A DNA stretch of 64,000 nucleotides from Methylobacterium pseudosasicola (GTDB taxonomy: Bacteria > Pseudomonadota > Alphaproteobacteria > Rhizobiales > Beijerinckiaceae): contig NZ_FOTK01000004.1 in the NCBI RefSeq assembly GCF_900114535.1, positions 186,001-250,000 of the forward strand. Direction: 5' to 3'. Of this stretch, positions 16,772 to 24,643 are shown piece after piece (within the stretch, counting starts at the first letter, position 1; each line of letters begins with the position of its first letter). The notes under the pieces were generated by a model, which was not told the origin of the DNA, made no database searches, and was given only the letters and a program-made list of their open reading frames with translations. A program made the position numbers and the translations under genes.

Positions 16772-17293
16772 ATGCCGATTACCGATGCGGATATTGAGCG
16801 GGATGTGGGTATCTTCTACCCGGATCTCGTTAATATTTACGGATGTGAAATAAAGACCGGATCGCGCATCGGCCCGTTCGTCGAGATCCAGCGGGGCAGC
16901 ACCATCGGCCCCCGCTGCAAGATCTCTTCCCACACCTTCATCTGCGAAGGCGTCTTCATCGGCGCGGAAGTGTTCGTCGGCCACGGCGTGGTCTTCACCA
17001 ACGAGCGCTACCCCGAGGCGACCAACCCGGACGGCAGCCTCAAGCGCGACGGCGACTGGGAGCTCGTCGAGACGGTGGTCGGCGACCGCGCCTCGATCGG
17101 CTCCAACGCCACCATCGTGGCGGGCATCACCATCGGGGAGGGCGCCCTGGTCGGCGCCGGCGCGGTCGTGACCCGCGACGTCCCCCCCTACGCCATCGTG
17201 GCCGGATGCCCCGCTCGGGTCATCGGCGACACGCGCCAGAAGCGCGCGCGATCCCGCCGGCCGTCGGCGGCCAAGCCTCTGCAGATCGCTTGA
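16772..17293 (+). CDS. WlbB/WbpD-like sugar N-acetyltransferase (left-handed beta-helix)
   Basis: Protein of 173 aa with hexapeptide repeats throughout (TGSRIGPFVEIQRGSTIGPR, VGDRASIGSNATIVAGITIG) and the C-terminal signature VVTRDVPPYAIVAGCPARVI. The arrangement, with an internal VVFTNERYPEATNPDGSLKR loop, matches UDP-2-acetamido-3-amino-glucuronate N-acetyltransferases such as WlbB/WbpD. It is expected to acetylate the amino group placed by the aminotransferase encoded two genes downstream. ATG at 16772 is chosen for AAGGAG about 10 bases upstream; an upstream GTG-type extension is less likely. It is the first gene of a compact plus-strand operon, 14 bases ahead of the oxidoreductase gene. 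A different 3-amino sugar substrate cannot be excluded. Confidence 0.82.
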   Translation: MPITDADIERDVGIFYPDLVNIYGCEIKTGSRIGPFVEIQRGSTIGPRCKISSHTFICEGVFIGAEVFVGHGVVFTNERYPEATNPDGSLKRDGDWELVETVVGDRASIGSNATIVAGITIGEGALVGAGAVVTRDVPPYAIVAGCPARVIGDTRQKRARSRRPSAAKPLQIA

Positions 17294-17307
17294 GGGAAAC
17301 CACGCAC

Positions 17308-18336
17308 ATGATCGCCATCGGAATCGTCGGCTACGGCTATTGGGGGCCCAATCTCGCCCGCTGCACGTCGGAGACCGAGCATTGCCGGCTCGCCGCCATC
17401 GCGGACCAGTCGCCAGCGGCCCTGGCCCGGGCGGGCAAGCGCTACCCAGCCGCCGAGCTTCACCAGGATTGGCGCGACCTCATCGCGGATCCGCAGATCG
17501 ACGCCGTCATGGTGGCGACCCCGGTGAGCTCGCATTTCGAGATCGCCATCAACGCGCTCCGAGCCGGCAAGCACGTCTTCATCGAGAAGCCGATCACGTC
17601 CTCGGCCACCGAGGCCCGGCTGCTGATCGCGGAGGCGGCCAAGCGCAACCTGACCCTCATGGTCGATCACACCTTCGTCTACACGGGGGCGGTCGAGAAG
17701 ATCCATGAGCTGGTCACGGACGGCTCGCTCGGCGACGTGTTCTACTACGACTCGACTCGGGTGAATCTCGGCCTGTTCCAGCGCGACGTGAACGTGATCT
17801 GGGATCTCGCGGTCCACGACCTCGCCATCCTCGACCACATCCTGGACGTCGCGCCCGTGGCGATCTCGGCGAGCGGCACCGGCCATTTCAGCGGCCGCCC
17901 CGAGAACATGGCCCACATGACCGTGTTCTACCCGCGCGGCGTCGTCGCACAGATCAACGTCAACTGGCTGGCGCCCGTGAAGGTCCGGCAGACGCTGATC
18001 GGCGGCAGCAAGAAGATGATCGTCTACAACGACTTGGACCCGATCGAGAAGGTCAAGGTCTACGATCGCGGTGTCACCGTCGGCGACGGCTCCGGGGACA
18101 TCACCGAGCTGATGGTCTCGTACCGGACCGGGGACATGTGGTCGCCGCACCTCTCCTTCCGCGAGGCGCTCGTCGTCGAGATCGAGCACTTCGTCGACTG
18201 CATCGCCACCGGCAAGGCGCCCATGACCGACGGCCACAGCGGCTTGCGCGTGGTCGAGATGCTCGAAGCCGCGATGCGCTCCCTGCGCCAGAACGGCACC
18301 CCCATCGATCTCCTACCGCTTGCGAGGGCCTCGTGA
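17308..18336 (+). CDS. Gfo/Idh/MocA oxidoreductase, WlbA/WbpB-like
   Basis: NAD-dependent sugar oxidoreductase of 342 aa. The N-terminal Rossmann motif is AIGIVGYGYWGPNLARC. The family's EKP motif appears in HVFIEKPITSSATEARLLIA, with the lysine that binds cofactor and substrate, followed by the substrate-binding domain with NVIWDLAVHDLAILDHILDV, whose D-x3-H is catalytic in relatives. WlbA/WbpB oxidises C3 of a UDP-N-acetylglucosaminuronate so it can be aminated. The immediate neighbours, a beta-helix acetyltransferase upstream and a DegT aminotransferase overlapping the stop downstream, are exactly the partners of that pathway. The specific substrate is inference from gene context. Confidence 0.85.
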   Translation: MIAIGIVGYGYWGPNLARCTSETEHCRLAAIADQSPAALARAGKRYPAAELHQDWRDLIADPQIDAVMVATPVSSHFEIAINALRAGKHVFIEKPITSSATEARLLIAEAAKRNLTLMVDHTFVYTGAVEKIHELVTDGSLGDVFYYDSTRVNLGLFQRDVNVIWDLAVHDLAILDHILDVAPVAISASGTGHFSGRPENMAHMTVFYPRGVVAQINVNWLAPVKVRQTLIGGSKKMIVYNDLDPIEKVKVYDRGVTVGDGSGDITELMVSYRTGDMWSPHLSFREALVVEIEHFVDCIATGKAPMTDGHSGLRVVEMLEAAMRSLRQNGTPIDLLPLARAS

Positions 18337-19448
18337 TCCCGTTTCTCGACCTCAAGGCGCAATACGCCGCCATCGGCGGCGACGTCGAAACCGCCGTCAT
18401 CAACGTCCTGCGCAGCGGCGACTTCGTCCTCGGACCGGCGGTCACCGCCTTCGAGGCGGCCTTCGCCAAGGCCTGCGGCGCCAAGCACGCCGTGGCCGTC
18501 AGCAGCGGAACCGCCGCGCTCCATCTCGCGCTACTGGCTCTGGATATCGGGCCGGGCGATGAGGTGATCACGGTCTCGGCGACCTTCGTGGCGACGGTGG
18601 CGGCCGTGATCTACGCCGGTGCGACGCCGGTCCTGGTCGACATCGACCCGGTGAACTGGACCATGGATCCCGCCCTGGTCGAGGCGGCGATCACGCCCCG
18701 CACCAAGGCGATCCTGCCGGTGCACCTGCACGGGCGGATGGCGGATCTCGACGCGCTCGGCGCCATCGCCCGGCGCCACGGGCTCGCCCTGATCGAGGAC
18801 GCCGCCCAGGCGCATCTCGCCGAGCGCGGCGGCAGGAAGGCCGGCACGATCGGGGATATCGGCTGCTTCAGCTTCTATCCCGGCAAGAATCTCGGCGCCT
18901 ACGGCGAGGGCGGTGCCATCGTCACCGACCGGGACGACCTCGCCGAGGCGGCGCGCTGCCTGCGCGACTGGGGCCAGGCCGGCAAGTACAACCACGTCCG
19001 GCACGGTTTCAACCTGCGCATGGACGGGGTCCAGGGGGCGGTGCTGGGCACCAAGCTCCCCTACCTGGAGGGCTGGACCCGGGCCCGGCAGGCGGTGGCC
19101 GCCGAGTACGGCCAACGGCTCGCGGGCCTCGGCCTCGACCTGCCGGGCCCGGCCGGACGCGACCATGCTTTCCACGTCTACGCGGTCAGCACCCCCGACC
19201 GCGAGGGCCTGCGCCAGCACCTGACCGAGGCCGGTGTCGCCACCGGCATCCACTACCCCGTCCCGGTCCATAGGCAGCCCGCCTACCGCCATCTCGACGA
19301 CGGGACCGGCGGCCTGCCGGTCACCGAGCGGCTGGCCGCCCGGACCCTGTCCCTGCCGATGTTCCCGGAACTGACGACCAGCCAGATCGACAGCGTCTGC
19401 CGGGCCGTCTCGAGCTATTGCGAGGTCGCCGATGCCCAAGCTGCGTGA
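18333..19448 (+). CDS. DegT/DnrJ/EryC1 sugar aminotransferase, WlbC/WbpE-like
   Basis: PLP-dependent aminotransferase of 371 aa that aminates a keto-sugar nucleotide. Diagnostic segments are FLDLKAQYAAIGGDVETAVI, VAVSSGTAALHLALLAL (cofactor phosphate binding), LIEDAAQAHLAERGG (aspartate to the PLP nitrogen) and CFSFYPGKNLGAYGEGG with the Schiff-base lysine. GTG at 18333 overlaps the stop of the oxidoreductase gene by four bases (GTGA), implying translational coupling, and its own 3' end overlaps the epimerase gene by 17 bases. Together with the upstream two genes it would produce a 3-acetamido sugar. The exact product (for example a 2,3-diacetamido uronate or a 3-amino deoxyhexose) cannot be told from the sequence. 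Confidence 0.88.
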   Translation: MIPFLDLKAQYAAIGGDVETAVINVLRSGDFVLGPAVTAFEAAFAKACGAKHAVAVSSGTAALHLALLALDIGPGDEVITVSATFVATVAAVIYAGATPVLVDIDPVNWTMDPALVEAAITPRTKAILPVHLHGRMADLDALGAIARRHGLALIEDAAQAHLAERGGRKAGTIGDIGCFSFYPGKNLGAYGEGGAIVTDRDDLAEAARCLRDWGQAGKYNHVRHGFNLRMDGVQGAVLGTKLPYLEGWTRARQAVAAEYGQRLAGLGLDLPGPAGRDHAFHVYAVSTPDREGLRQHLTEAGVATGIHYPVPVHRQPAYRHLDDGTGGLPVTERLAARTLSLPMFPELTTSQIDSVCRAVSSYCEVADAQAA

Positions 19449-20463
19449 GGTTACCAAGGGAAGCCGCTTCGGCGGCGACCTGCGCGGAACCCGGATCCTC
19501 GTCACCGGCGGATCCGGCTTCATCGGCTCCCACATCATCGACCTGCTGGTCGAGGCCGGCTGCGACGAGATCGTGGCCATCGACAACATGGTGCGCGGGC
19601 GCCCCGAGAACCTGAAGGACGCCCTTGGCTCGGGCCGTGTCCGGCTGGTGCAGGGCGATATCCGCGACCGGGCCCTGATGGACAGCCTGGTCAAGGGCAC
19701 CGACGTGGTGTTCCACCAGGCGGCCCTGCGGATCACGCAATGCGCCGCCGAGCCGCGCCAGGCCTTCGAGGTGATGGCGACCGCGACCTTCGACCTGCTC
19801 GAGCGCTGCGTCGAGGCCGGCGTCGCCAAGGTGGTGATGGCCTCTTCAGCCTCGGTCTACGGCATGGCCGAGAGCTTCCCGACCACGGAGAAGAATCACC
19901 CCTACGACAACCGCACCCTCTACGGGGCCGCGAAATCCTTCGGCGAGGGCCTGCTGCGCTCGTTCAACGACATGTACGGGCTGGACTACGTCGCCCTGCG
20001 CTACTTCAACGCCTACGGGCCGCGCATGGACCTGACCGGCCGCTACACCGAGGTGATGGTGCGCTGGATGCAGCGCCTGGCCGAGGGCCAGTCCCCGATC
20101 GTGTTCGGCGACGGCCTGCAGACCATGGACCTCGTCCATGTCCGCGACATCGCCCGGGCCAACATCCTGTCGGCGACCGCGCCGGCCACCGACGTGGTGC
20201 TCAATGTCGGCACCGGCGTGGAGACCTCGCTCGTCGATCTCGCCGGCCATCTCACCCGGATCATGGGCCGGGACGGCACGCCGCTCATCCACGAGGCCGA
20301 GCGCGCCGTGAACCCGGTGCCCCGGCGCCTGTGCGACACCAGCCTCGCCCGGGAGCTGATCGGCTTCGAGGCCGAGATCGGGGCGGCCGAGGGCCTCGCC
20401 GACCTGGTGGCCTGGTGGAGCGACGAGGCCGGTTCGGATCACCTGAGGCGGGCGCTGGCATGA
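19432..20463 (+). CDS. NAD-dependent epimerase/dehydratase, UDP-hexose 4-epimerase-like
   Basis: Extended short-chain dehydrogenase of 343 aa. The glycine-rich NAD motif is ILVTGGSGFIGSHIIDLL. The catalytic Ser/Tyr/Lys set is seen in MASSASVYG and TLYGAAKSFGEGLL. ALRYFNAYGPRMD and MDLVHVRDIARANIL are typical of GalE/WbpP/RmlB-class enzymes acting on nucleotide sugars. It probably interconverts or dehydrates a UDP-sugar for the same polymer made by the surrounding genes. It overlaps the upstream aminotransferase by 17 bases and the downstream one by four bases (ATGA), so the genes are tightly co-translated. Pairing with a second DegT aminotransferase suggests a separate amino-sugar branch. Epimerase versus dehydratase is unresolved. 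Confidence 0.87.
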   Translation: MPKLREVTKGSRFGGDLRGTRILVTGGSGFIGSHIIDLLVEAGCDEIVAIDNMVRGRPENLKDALGSGRVRLVQGDIRDRALMDSLVKGTDVVFHQAALRITQCAAEPRQAFEVMATATFDLLERCVEAGVAKVVMASSASVYGMAESFPTTEKNHPYDNRTLYGAAKSFGEGLLRSFNDMYGLDYVALRYFNAYGPRMDLTGRYTEVMVRWMQRLAEGQSPIVFGDGLQTMDLVHVRDIARANILSATAPATDVVLNVGTGVETSLVDLAGHLTRIMGRDGTPLIHEAERAVNPVPRRLCDTSLARELIGFEAEIGAAEGLADLVAWWSDEAGSDHLRRALA

Positions 20464-21596
20464 TCCCGATCGCGAAACCCGATGTCGGCGAGCCGGAGGC
20501 GGAGGCCGCCGCCGCCGTGGTCCGCTCCGGCTGGCTGACCCAGGGGCCGCAGGTCGCGGCCTTCGAGGCGGAGTTCGCCGCGATCGTCGGCGCCCCCCAT
20601 GCCTGCGCGGTCTCGAACTGCACCACGGCGCTGCATCTTGCGCTGCTCGCCGCCGGGGTCGGACCCGGCGACGAGGTGGTGACGGTGAGCCACAGCTTCA
20701 TCGCCACCGCCAACGCCATCGCCCAGTGCGGGGCGACGCCGATCTTCGTCGACATCGACCCGGCGACCTTCAACATGGCCCCGGAGGCCGCCGCCGCGGC
20801 ACTCACCGAGCGGACGAAGGCGATCGTCTGCGTCCACCAGATGGGCATGCCTTGCGATCTCGAAGCCATCGTGGCGATCGGGCGCCGCTCCGGCATCCCG
20901 GTGATCGAGGACGCGGCCTGCGCGATCGGCTCCGAGCGCCTCCAGGACGATGTCTGGCGGCCGATCGGCGGCCCGGCCGGGGACGTGGCGTGCTTCTCGT
21001 TCCACCCGCGAAAAGTCCTGACCACCGGCGACGGCGGCATGATCACCACGGCCAATCCCGACTGGGACCGCAAGTTCAGGCTGTGGCGCCAGCACGGGAT
21101 GAGCGTGTCCGATGTGGCGCGCCACGGCAGCGCCAAGGTGGTCGCCGAGGAATACACGGTCGCCGGCTACAATTACCGGATGACCGACGTGCAGGCCGCC
21201 ATCGGCCGCGCGCAGCTGACCCGGCTGCCCGGCCTCATCGCCCGGCGGCGCGCCCTCGCGGACGGTTATCGGGCGCGGCTCGCCGATCTTCCGGAGGTGA
21301 CGCCGCCCCCCGAGCCGATCGGCTCGCGCAGCAACTGGCAGAGCTTCTGCGTGCGCCTGCCGGAGGCGGCCGACCAGGGTGCCGTGATGCAGGCGATGCT
21401 GGACCAGGGCATCGCCACCCGACGGGGCATCATGTGCGCCCACCTGGAGCCGCCCTACGCCGAGGCGCCCCGGCGCTTCGCCCTGCCGGAATCGGAGCGC
21501 GCGCGCGACCACGCGATCCTCCTGCCGCTCTATGCCGGCATGGACGACGCGATGCAGGACGTCGTGGTGGCGGCCCTGCGGGCAGCGCTGCGATGA
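20460..21596 (+). CDS. Second DegT/DnrJ/EryC1 sugar aminotransferase
   Basis: PLP-dependent aminotransferase of 378 aa, only distantly similar to the one at 18333. Key segments are AVSNCTTALHLALLAAGVGP, VIEDAACAIGSE with the PLP-nitrogen aspartate, and CFSFHPRKVLTTGDGGMITT with the Schiff-base lysine. The HPRK form is typical of 4-amino-sugar synthases such as PglE/perosamine synthase relatives. ATG at 20460 overlaps the epimerase stop by four bases and the next gene overlaps its own stop, so it is inside one operon. It would aminate a 4-keto product, if the epimerase-like partner is a 4,6-dehydratase. The presence of two aminotransferases implies two different amino sugars or two amination positions. 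Confidence 0.87.
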   Translation: MIPIAKPDVGEPEAEAAAAVVRSGWLTQGPQVAAFEAEFAAIVGAPHACAVSNCTTALHLALLAAGVGPGDEVVTVSHSFIATANAIAQCGATPIFVDIDPATFNMAPEAAAAALTERTKAIVCVHQMGMPCDLEAIVAIGRRSGIPVIEDAACAIGSERLQDDVWRPIGGPAGDVACFSFHPRKVLTTGDGGMITTANPDWDRKFRLWRQHGMSVSDVARHGSAKVVAEEYTVAGYNYRMTDVQAAIGRAQLTRLPGLIARRRALADGYRARLADLPEVTPPPEPIGSRSNWQSFCVRLPEAADQGAVMQAMLDQGIATRRGIMCAHLEPPYAEAPRRFALPESERARDHAILLPLYAGMDDAMQDVVVAALRAALR

Positions 21597-22435
21597 TCGA
21601 AGCCGTCGCCGCACCTGAGGCGCAGGCGCCGACGGTCCTGTACCGCGCCAAGCAGATGGCGCGGGCGGTCGGGCTGACGCGCGGGCGCGTCGCGGCCGCC
21701 CGGATGGCCTGTGAGCGGCACGCGCTGGCGGTCGGCGGACGGCCGCGCCTGCGCGCCGGCGGTCGGGTGCTCTGCTACCACTCCGTCGGCCAGCGGGCGC
21801 TCGGGGTGAACGACGTGAAGCCGGCCCGCTTCGCGCGTCAGATCGCGCTGGCGCTCGACCTCGGCTACCGCTTCGTTCCGGCGTCCCGGATCGCCGAGAC
21901 GGGGGGCACGGCGAACGAGCTCGCGATCACTTTCGACGACGGCCACCGGTCCGTGCTTACGGCCGCCGCCCCCATCCTGAAGGCGCACGGCGTGCCGTGG
22001 TCGCTGTTCGTGGTTTCGGGCTGGTGCGAGACCATCGGGTCCGATCGCAGCGCCTCGCTCCTGACATGGCGCGAGATCGCGGAGCTTGCCGCGGACGGGG
22101 TCGAAATCGGCAGCCACTCCGTCACGCACCCGGATTTCGGGCGCCTGGGCGAGGCCGAGACGATCGAGGAGCTGGTGGCGTCGCGAGCCATGATCGAGCG
22201 CCGTCTGGGCTTCACCCCGACGAGCTTCGCCATACCGCTCGGACAATCGATGAACTGGACGTCCTTCGCCCAGAAGGCCGCCCGGGCGGCGGGCTACCGG
22301 ACCCTCTACGCGCAGGCCGAGGAGACCCGGCCCGCCGGAACCGTCCCGCGCACTTTCGTCACCGCGTTCGACCATGACCTGATCTTCCAGGCGCTCCTGC
22401 GCGGGCATTTCGACGCCTGGGAGGAGTGGGTATGA
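21593..22435 (+). CDS. Polysaccharide deacetylase (NodB/CE4 domain)
   Basis: Protein of 280 aa. The NodB homology domain begins with VLCYHSVG. The metal-site motif AITFDDGHRSVLTAAAPILK is the TFDD catalytic-base motif, and GSHSVTHPDFGRL is the H-x3-H zinc-binding motif. LGFTPTSFAIPLGQS is the third motif. No signal peptide is seen, so it may act in the cytoplasm on lipid-linked or nucleotide-bound N-acetyl sugars, or be membrane-associated through its basic N-terminus. ATG at 21593 overlaps the upstream aminotransferase stop (ATGA). It is the last gene of the tightly overlapped sugar operon. It probably removes an acetyl group from an amino sugar in the EPS unit, an inference from context. 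Confidence 0.85.
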   Translation: MIEAVAAPEAQAPTVLYRAKQMARAVGLTRGRVAAARMACERHALAVGGRPRLRAGGRVLCYHSVGQRALGVNDVKPARFARQIALALDLGYRFVPASRIAETGGTANELAITFDDGHRSVLTAAAPILKAHGVPWSLFVVSGWCETIGSDRSASLLTWREIAELAADGVEIGSHSVTHPDFGRLGEAETIEELVASRAMIERRLGFTPTSFAIPLGQSMNWTSFAQKAARAAGYRTLYAQAEETRPAGTVPRTFVTAFDHDLIFQALLRGHFDAWEEWV

Positions 22436-22499
22436 CCCGCGCCAAGTCCTCGTACCGAGTTGCCGCTACGCCCGGGGCGGCGCACACAGGAGCCCCGCT

Positions 22500-23441
22500 A
22501 TGACCGCTCCGGGCCCGACCCGCGTCTCCGTCATCGTCCCGACCTGCAACAGGCCCGGGCTGCTCGCCGAGGCGTTGGCCAGCATCCGCAGGCTGGAGGC
22601 CGACGACCTCACCTTCGAGATCGTGGTCGGCGACAACGGAACATGCGGCGAAGCCCGGGAGGTCGTGGCGGCTTACGGCGCGGTCTACGTGGCGACGACG
22701 CGACGGGGCTGCCCCGGCGCGCGCAACGCGGCGCTCCACGCGGCGACTGCCGACCTGATCGCGTTTCTCGACGACGACGACGTCTGGCTCCCTGGCAACA
22801 TCCGGCCGCAACTCGCTCTCCTGGCGGAGCGACCCGATCTCGAGGCCGTGACCGGGCAGGCCGTGTTGGCGGATCACAACCTGGACAACCCGGGTGCGCC
22901 CTGGCCCGACCCCCATCCCGGGGACGGCGACGACCTGATCCGATCCATGCTGAGCGGCTACTTCCCGCAGGTCGGAACCCTGGTCGTCCGCCGACACGCC
23001 TACGCGGCGATCGGCGATCTCGACGAGTCGCTGCTCTTCGGCTCCGATCACGATTGGCAAATGCGGTTCGCCCGGCGGCGGACCTTCGCGTTCACACCGG
23101 TGCTGGGCGTCATGCTGCGAGGCCGCGCCTTCGGGACCTTCACGGCCCTGCAGATCAAGCGCCAGCGGTATGACCGAAAGATCTTCCTGCGCCACAGCCT
23201 CCCGGAATGGCGGGTCTGGAGCTCCCCCCGGGCGTTTCTGAAGGCCTACGCGGGCACGCTTCAGCACTTCTACTGGTACTTCGTGGTGACCGCCGAGGAG
23301 GCCGCCGCCGACGGCAAGCGCGACGACGTGCTCCAGGCCGTTCGGGGCGCCTTCCTGGTCTTCCCGATGCGCGCCCTCTACCACCTCGTCCGCCGGACCG
23401 GCCTGCGCCGCGCCGTTCTAGCGAGCGCCCTGCGCGGCTGA
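22500..23441 (+). CDS. Glycosyltransferase family 2
   Basis: GT-A glycosyltransferase of 313 aa. Motifs are VSVIVPTCNRPGLLAEALAS, IVVGDNGTCGEAREVV, the acidic metal site LIAFLDDDDVWLPGNIR and the acceptor-side FGSDHDWQMRFARR. ATG at 22500 follows CAGGAG by eight bases, a good ribosome site. It lies 64 bases after the deacetylase gene on the same strand, so it may end the same transcript. It converges with another GT2 gene downstream. It is expected to work on the cytoplasmic face, adding a residue to the lipid-linked EPS unit. The C-terminal third is basic and aromatic, as in membrane-surface-bound members of the family. Confidence 0.86.
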   Translation: MTAPGPTRVSVIVPTCNRPGLLAEALASIRRLEADDLTFEIVVGDNGTCGEAREVVAAYGAVYVATTRRGCPGARNAALHAATADLIAFLDDDDVWLPGNIRPQLALLAERPDLEAVTGQAVLADHNLDNPGAPWPDPHPGDGDDLIRSMLSGYFPQVGTLVVRRHAYAAIGDLDESLLFGSDHDWQMRFARRRTFAFTPVLGVMLRGRAFGTFTALQIKRQRYDRKIFLRHSLPEWRVWSSPRAFLKAYAGTLQHFYWYFVVTAEEAAADGKRDDVLQAVRGAFLVFPMRALYHLVRRTGLRRAVLASALRG

Positions 23442-23590
23442 GGCGCCGCTGGGCAGCCGTTCGAGAATTCGAGATTCGACGGACCCCGAATGCGGGGCCC
23501 TCGGCTTCCCTCGGGACGTTCCGTCGGCCGATCATGCGTTCCCGCGCGTCGTCCGACCGACCGCGCCGGATCGGGGCGACCAGCCTTCGA

Positions 23591-24643
23591 TCAAGTCCCG
23601 ATCTCGCCCGCCTCAGGCCACCAGCCGATCCGCGCGCCATGCGCGTACCAGGGCCGCGCCTCCCCGCCCGCCGGATTCCGCAGGGCTTTCAGGGACGCCG
23701 TCCTGCGAGCCCCGAGGAGGCGCTTCAGGGTGATCCGCCACCATGTCGGCGACCGCCAGTATCCGGCGTCGTGGGCTTGCGCGAAGGCCAGACAGTCGCG
23801 CCACGTCCCGTCGCCGGGAACGTCGAGCGCGGCGCTGGCAATCCACAAGGCTTCCCGAGCGAAGCGGCCGCGCATCTCCGCCAGCCACGTCGAGAATTCC
23901 GGGGCGCGGTCGCCGAACCGGTGCTCGAATGCCTCGCAGGTTTCAAGGATCTCGCGCCGGTCGCCGATCGGACGCAACTGGTAGGCGGCGCTCATGTTGG
24001 AGGCGTGCCACCGGTAGAGACCCTGAACGGCATTGATGATGCCGATCGAGCCGACCGATGCCGCGCGCATCCAGGTGTCCAAGTCGGACGTATGCCGGAA
24101 GGCCGGATCGTAGCCGCCGATCCGATGCTGGACGCTGGTGCGCATCACGGCGCACGGTGTCGGCACCCCGTTTCCCGCGGTGCAGATCCGGTGCAGGAAG
24201 GCCCGACCGGAGATGACCTGGCAATCGGCCTCGCGCGGGTCGGTCGAGGTCGGCGCCGTGCGGCCATCGGCTAGCATCAGCGCCATCCCGTACGCCATGG
24301 CGATGCTCGGATCGTTGTCCATGAGCTGCGTGGCGCGGGCCAGGGATCCCGGCGCCAAGAGGTCGTCGGCCGAGATCAGCACCACGTAGTCGGCCCGGGC
24401 CCAGTCCATCACGCCGCGATTGGCGGTGGCGATGAGGCCGAGATTCTCGGCGTTGCGCAGGTACGTCACGCGCGGATCCGCGGCGGCGAGGCGCCGCGCC
24501 ACCGCGGGCGTGTCGTCCGGCGAGGCATCGTCGACGATCAGCACGCGGACGGTGACGTCGCGCTGCGACAGGATGCTCTGGACACAGCCTTCAAGATAGT
24601 GCGCATACTTGTAGCACGGCACCACGACATCAATCGAAGGCAT
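23591..24643 (-). CDS. Glycosyltransferase family 2
   Basis: GT-A glycosyltransferase of 350 aa, starting IDVVVPCYKYAHYLEGCVQS, with VLIVDDASPDDTPAVARRL for nucleotide binding, the metal site YVVLISADDLLAPGSL and the HTSDLDTWMRAAS acceptor/base motif. GGAG six bases before ATG at 24643 fixes the start; the ATG at 24655 is less well placed. Its start lies inside the end of the upstream GT8-GT2 gene (14-base overlap), so the two are probably translated together. The long C-terminal part is aromatic-rich (DAGYWRSPTWWRITLKRLLG), suggesting a peripheral membrane contact. It is convergent with the GT2 gene at 22500-23441. Confidence 0.86.
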   Translation of the reverse strand: MPSIDVVVPCYKYAHYLEGCVQSILSQRDVTVRVLIVDDASPDDTPAVARRLAAADPRVTYLRNAENLGLIATANRGVMDWARADYVVLISADDLLAPGSLARATQLMDNDPSIAMAYGMALMLADGRTAPTSTDPREADCQVISGRAFLHRICTAGNGVPTPCAVMRTSVQHRIGGYDPAFRHTSDLDTWMRAASVGSIGIINAVQGLYRWHASNMSAAYQLRPIGDRREILETCEAFEHRFGDRAPEFSTWLAEMRGRFAREALWIASAALDVPGDGTWRDCLAFAQAHDAGYWRSPTWWRITLKRLLGARRTASLKALRNPAGGEARPWYAHGARIGWWPEAGEIGT

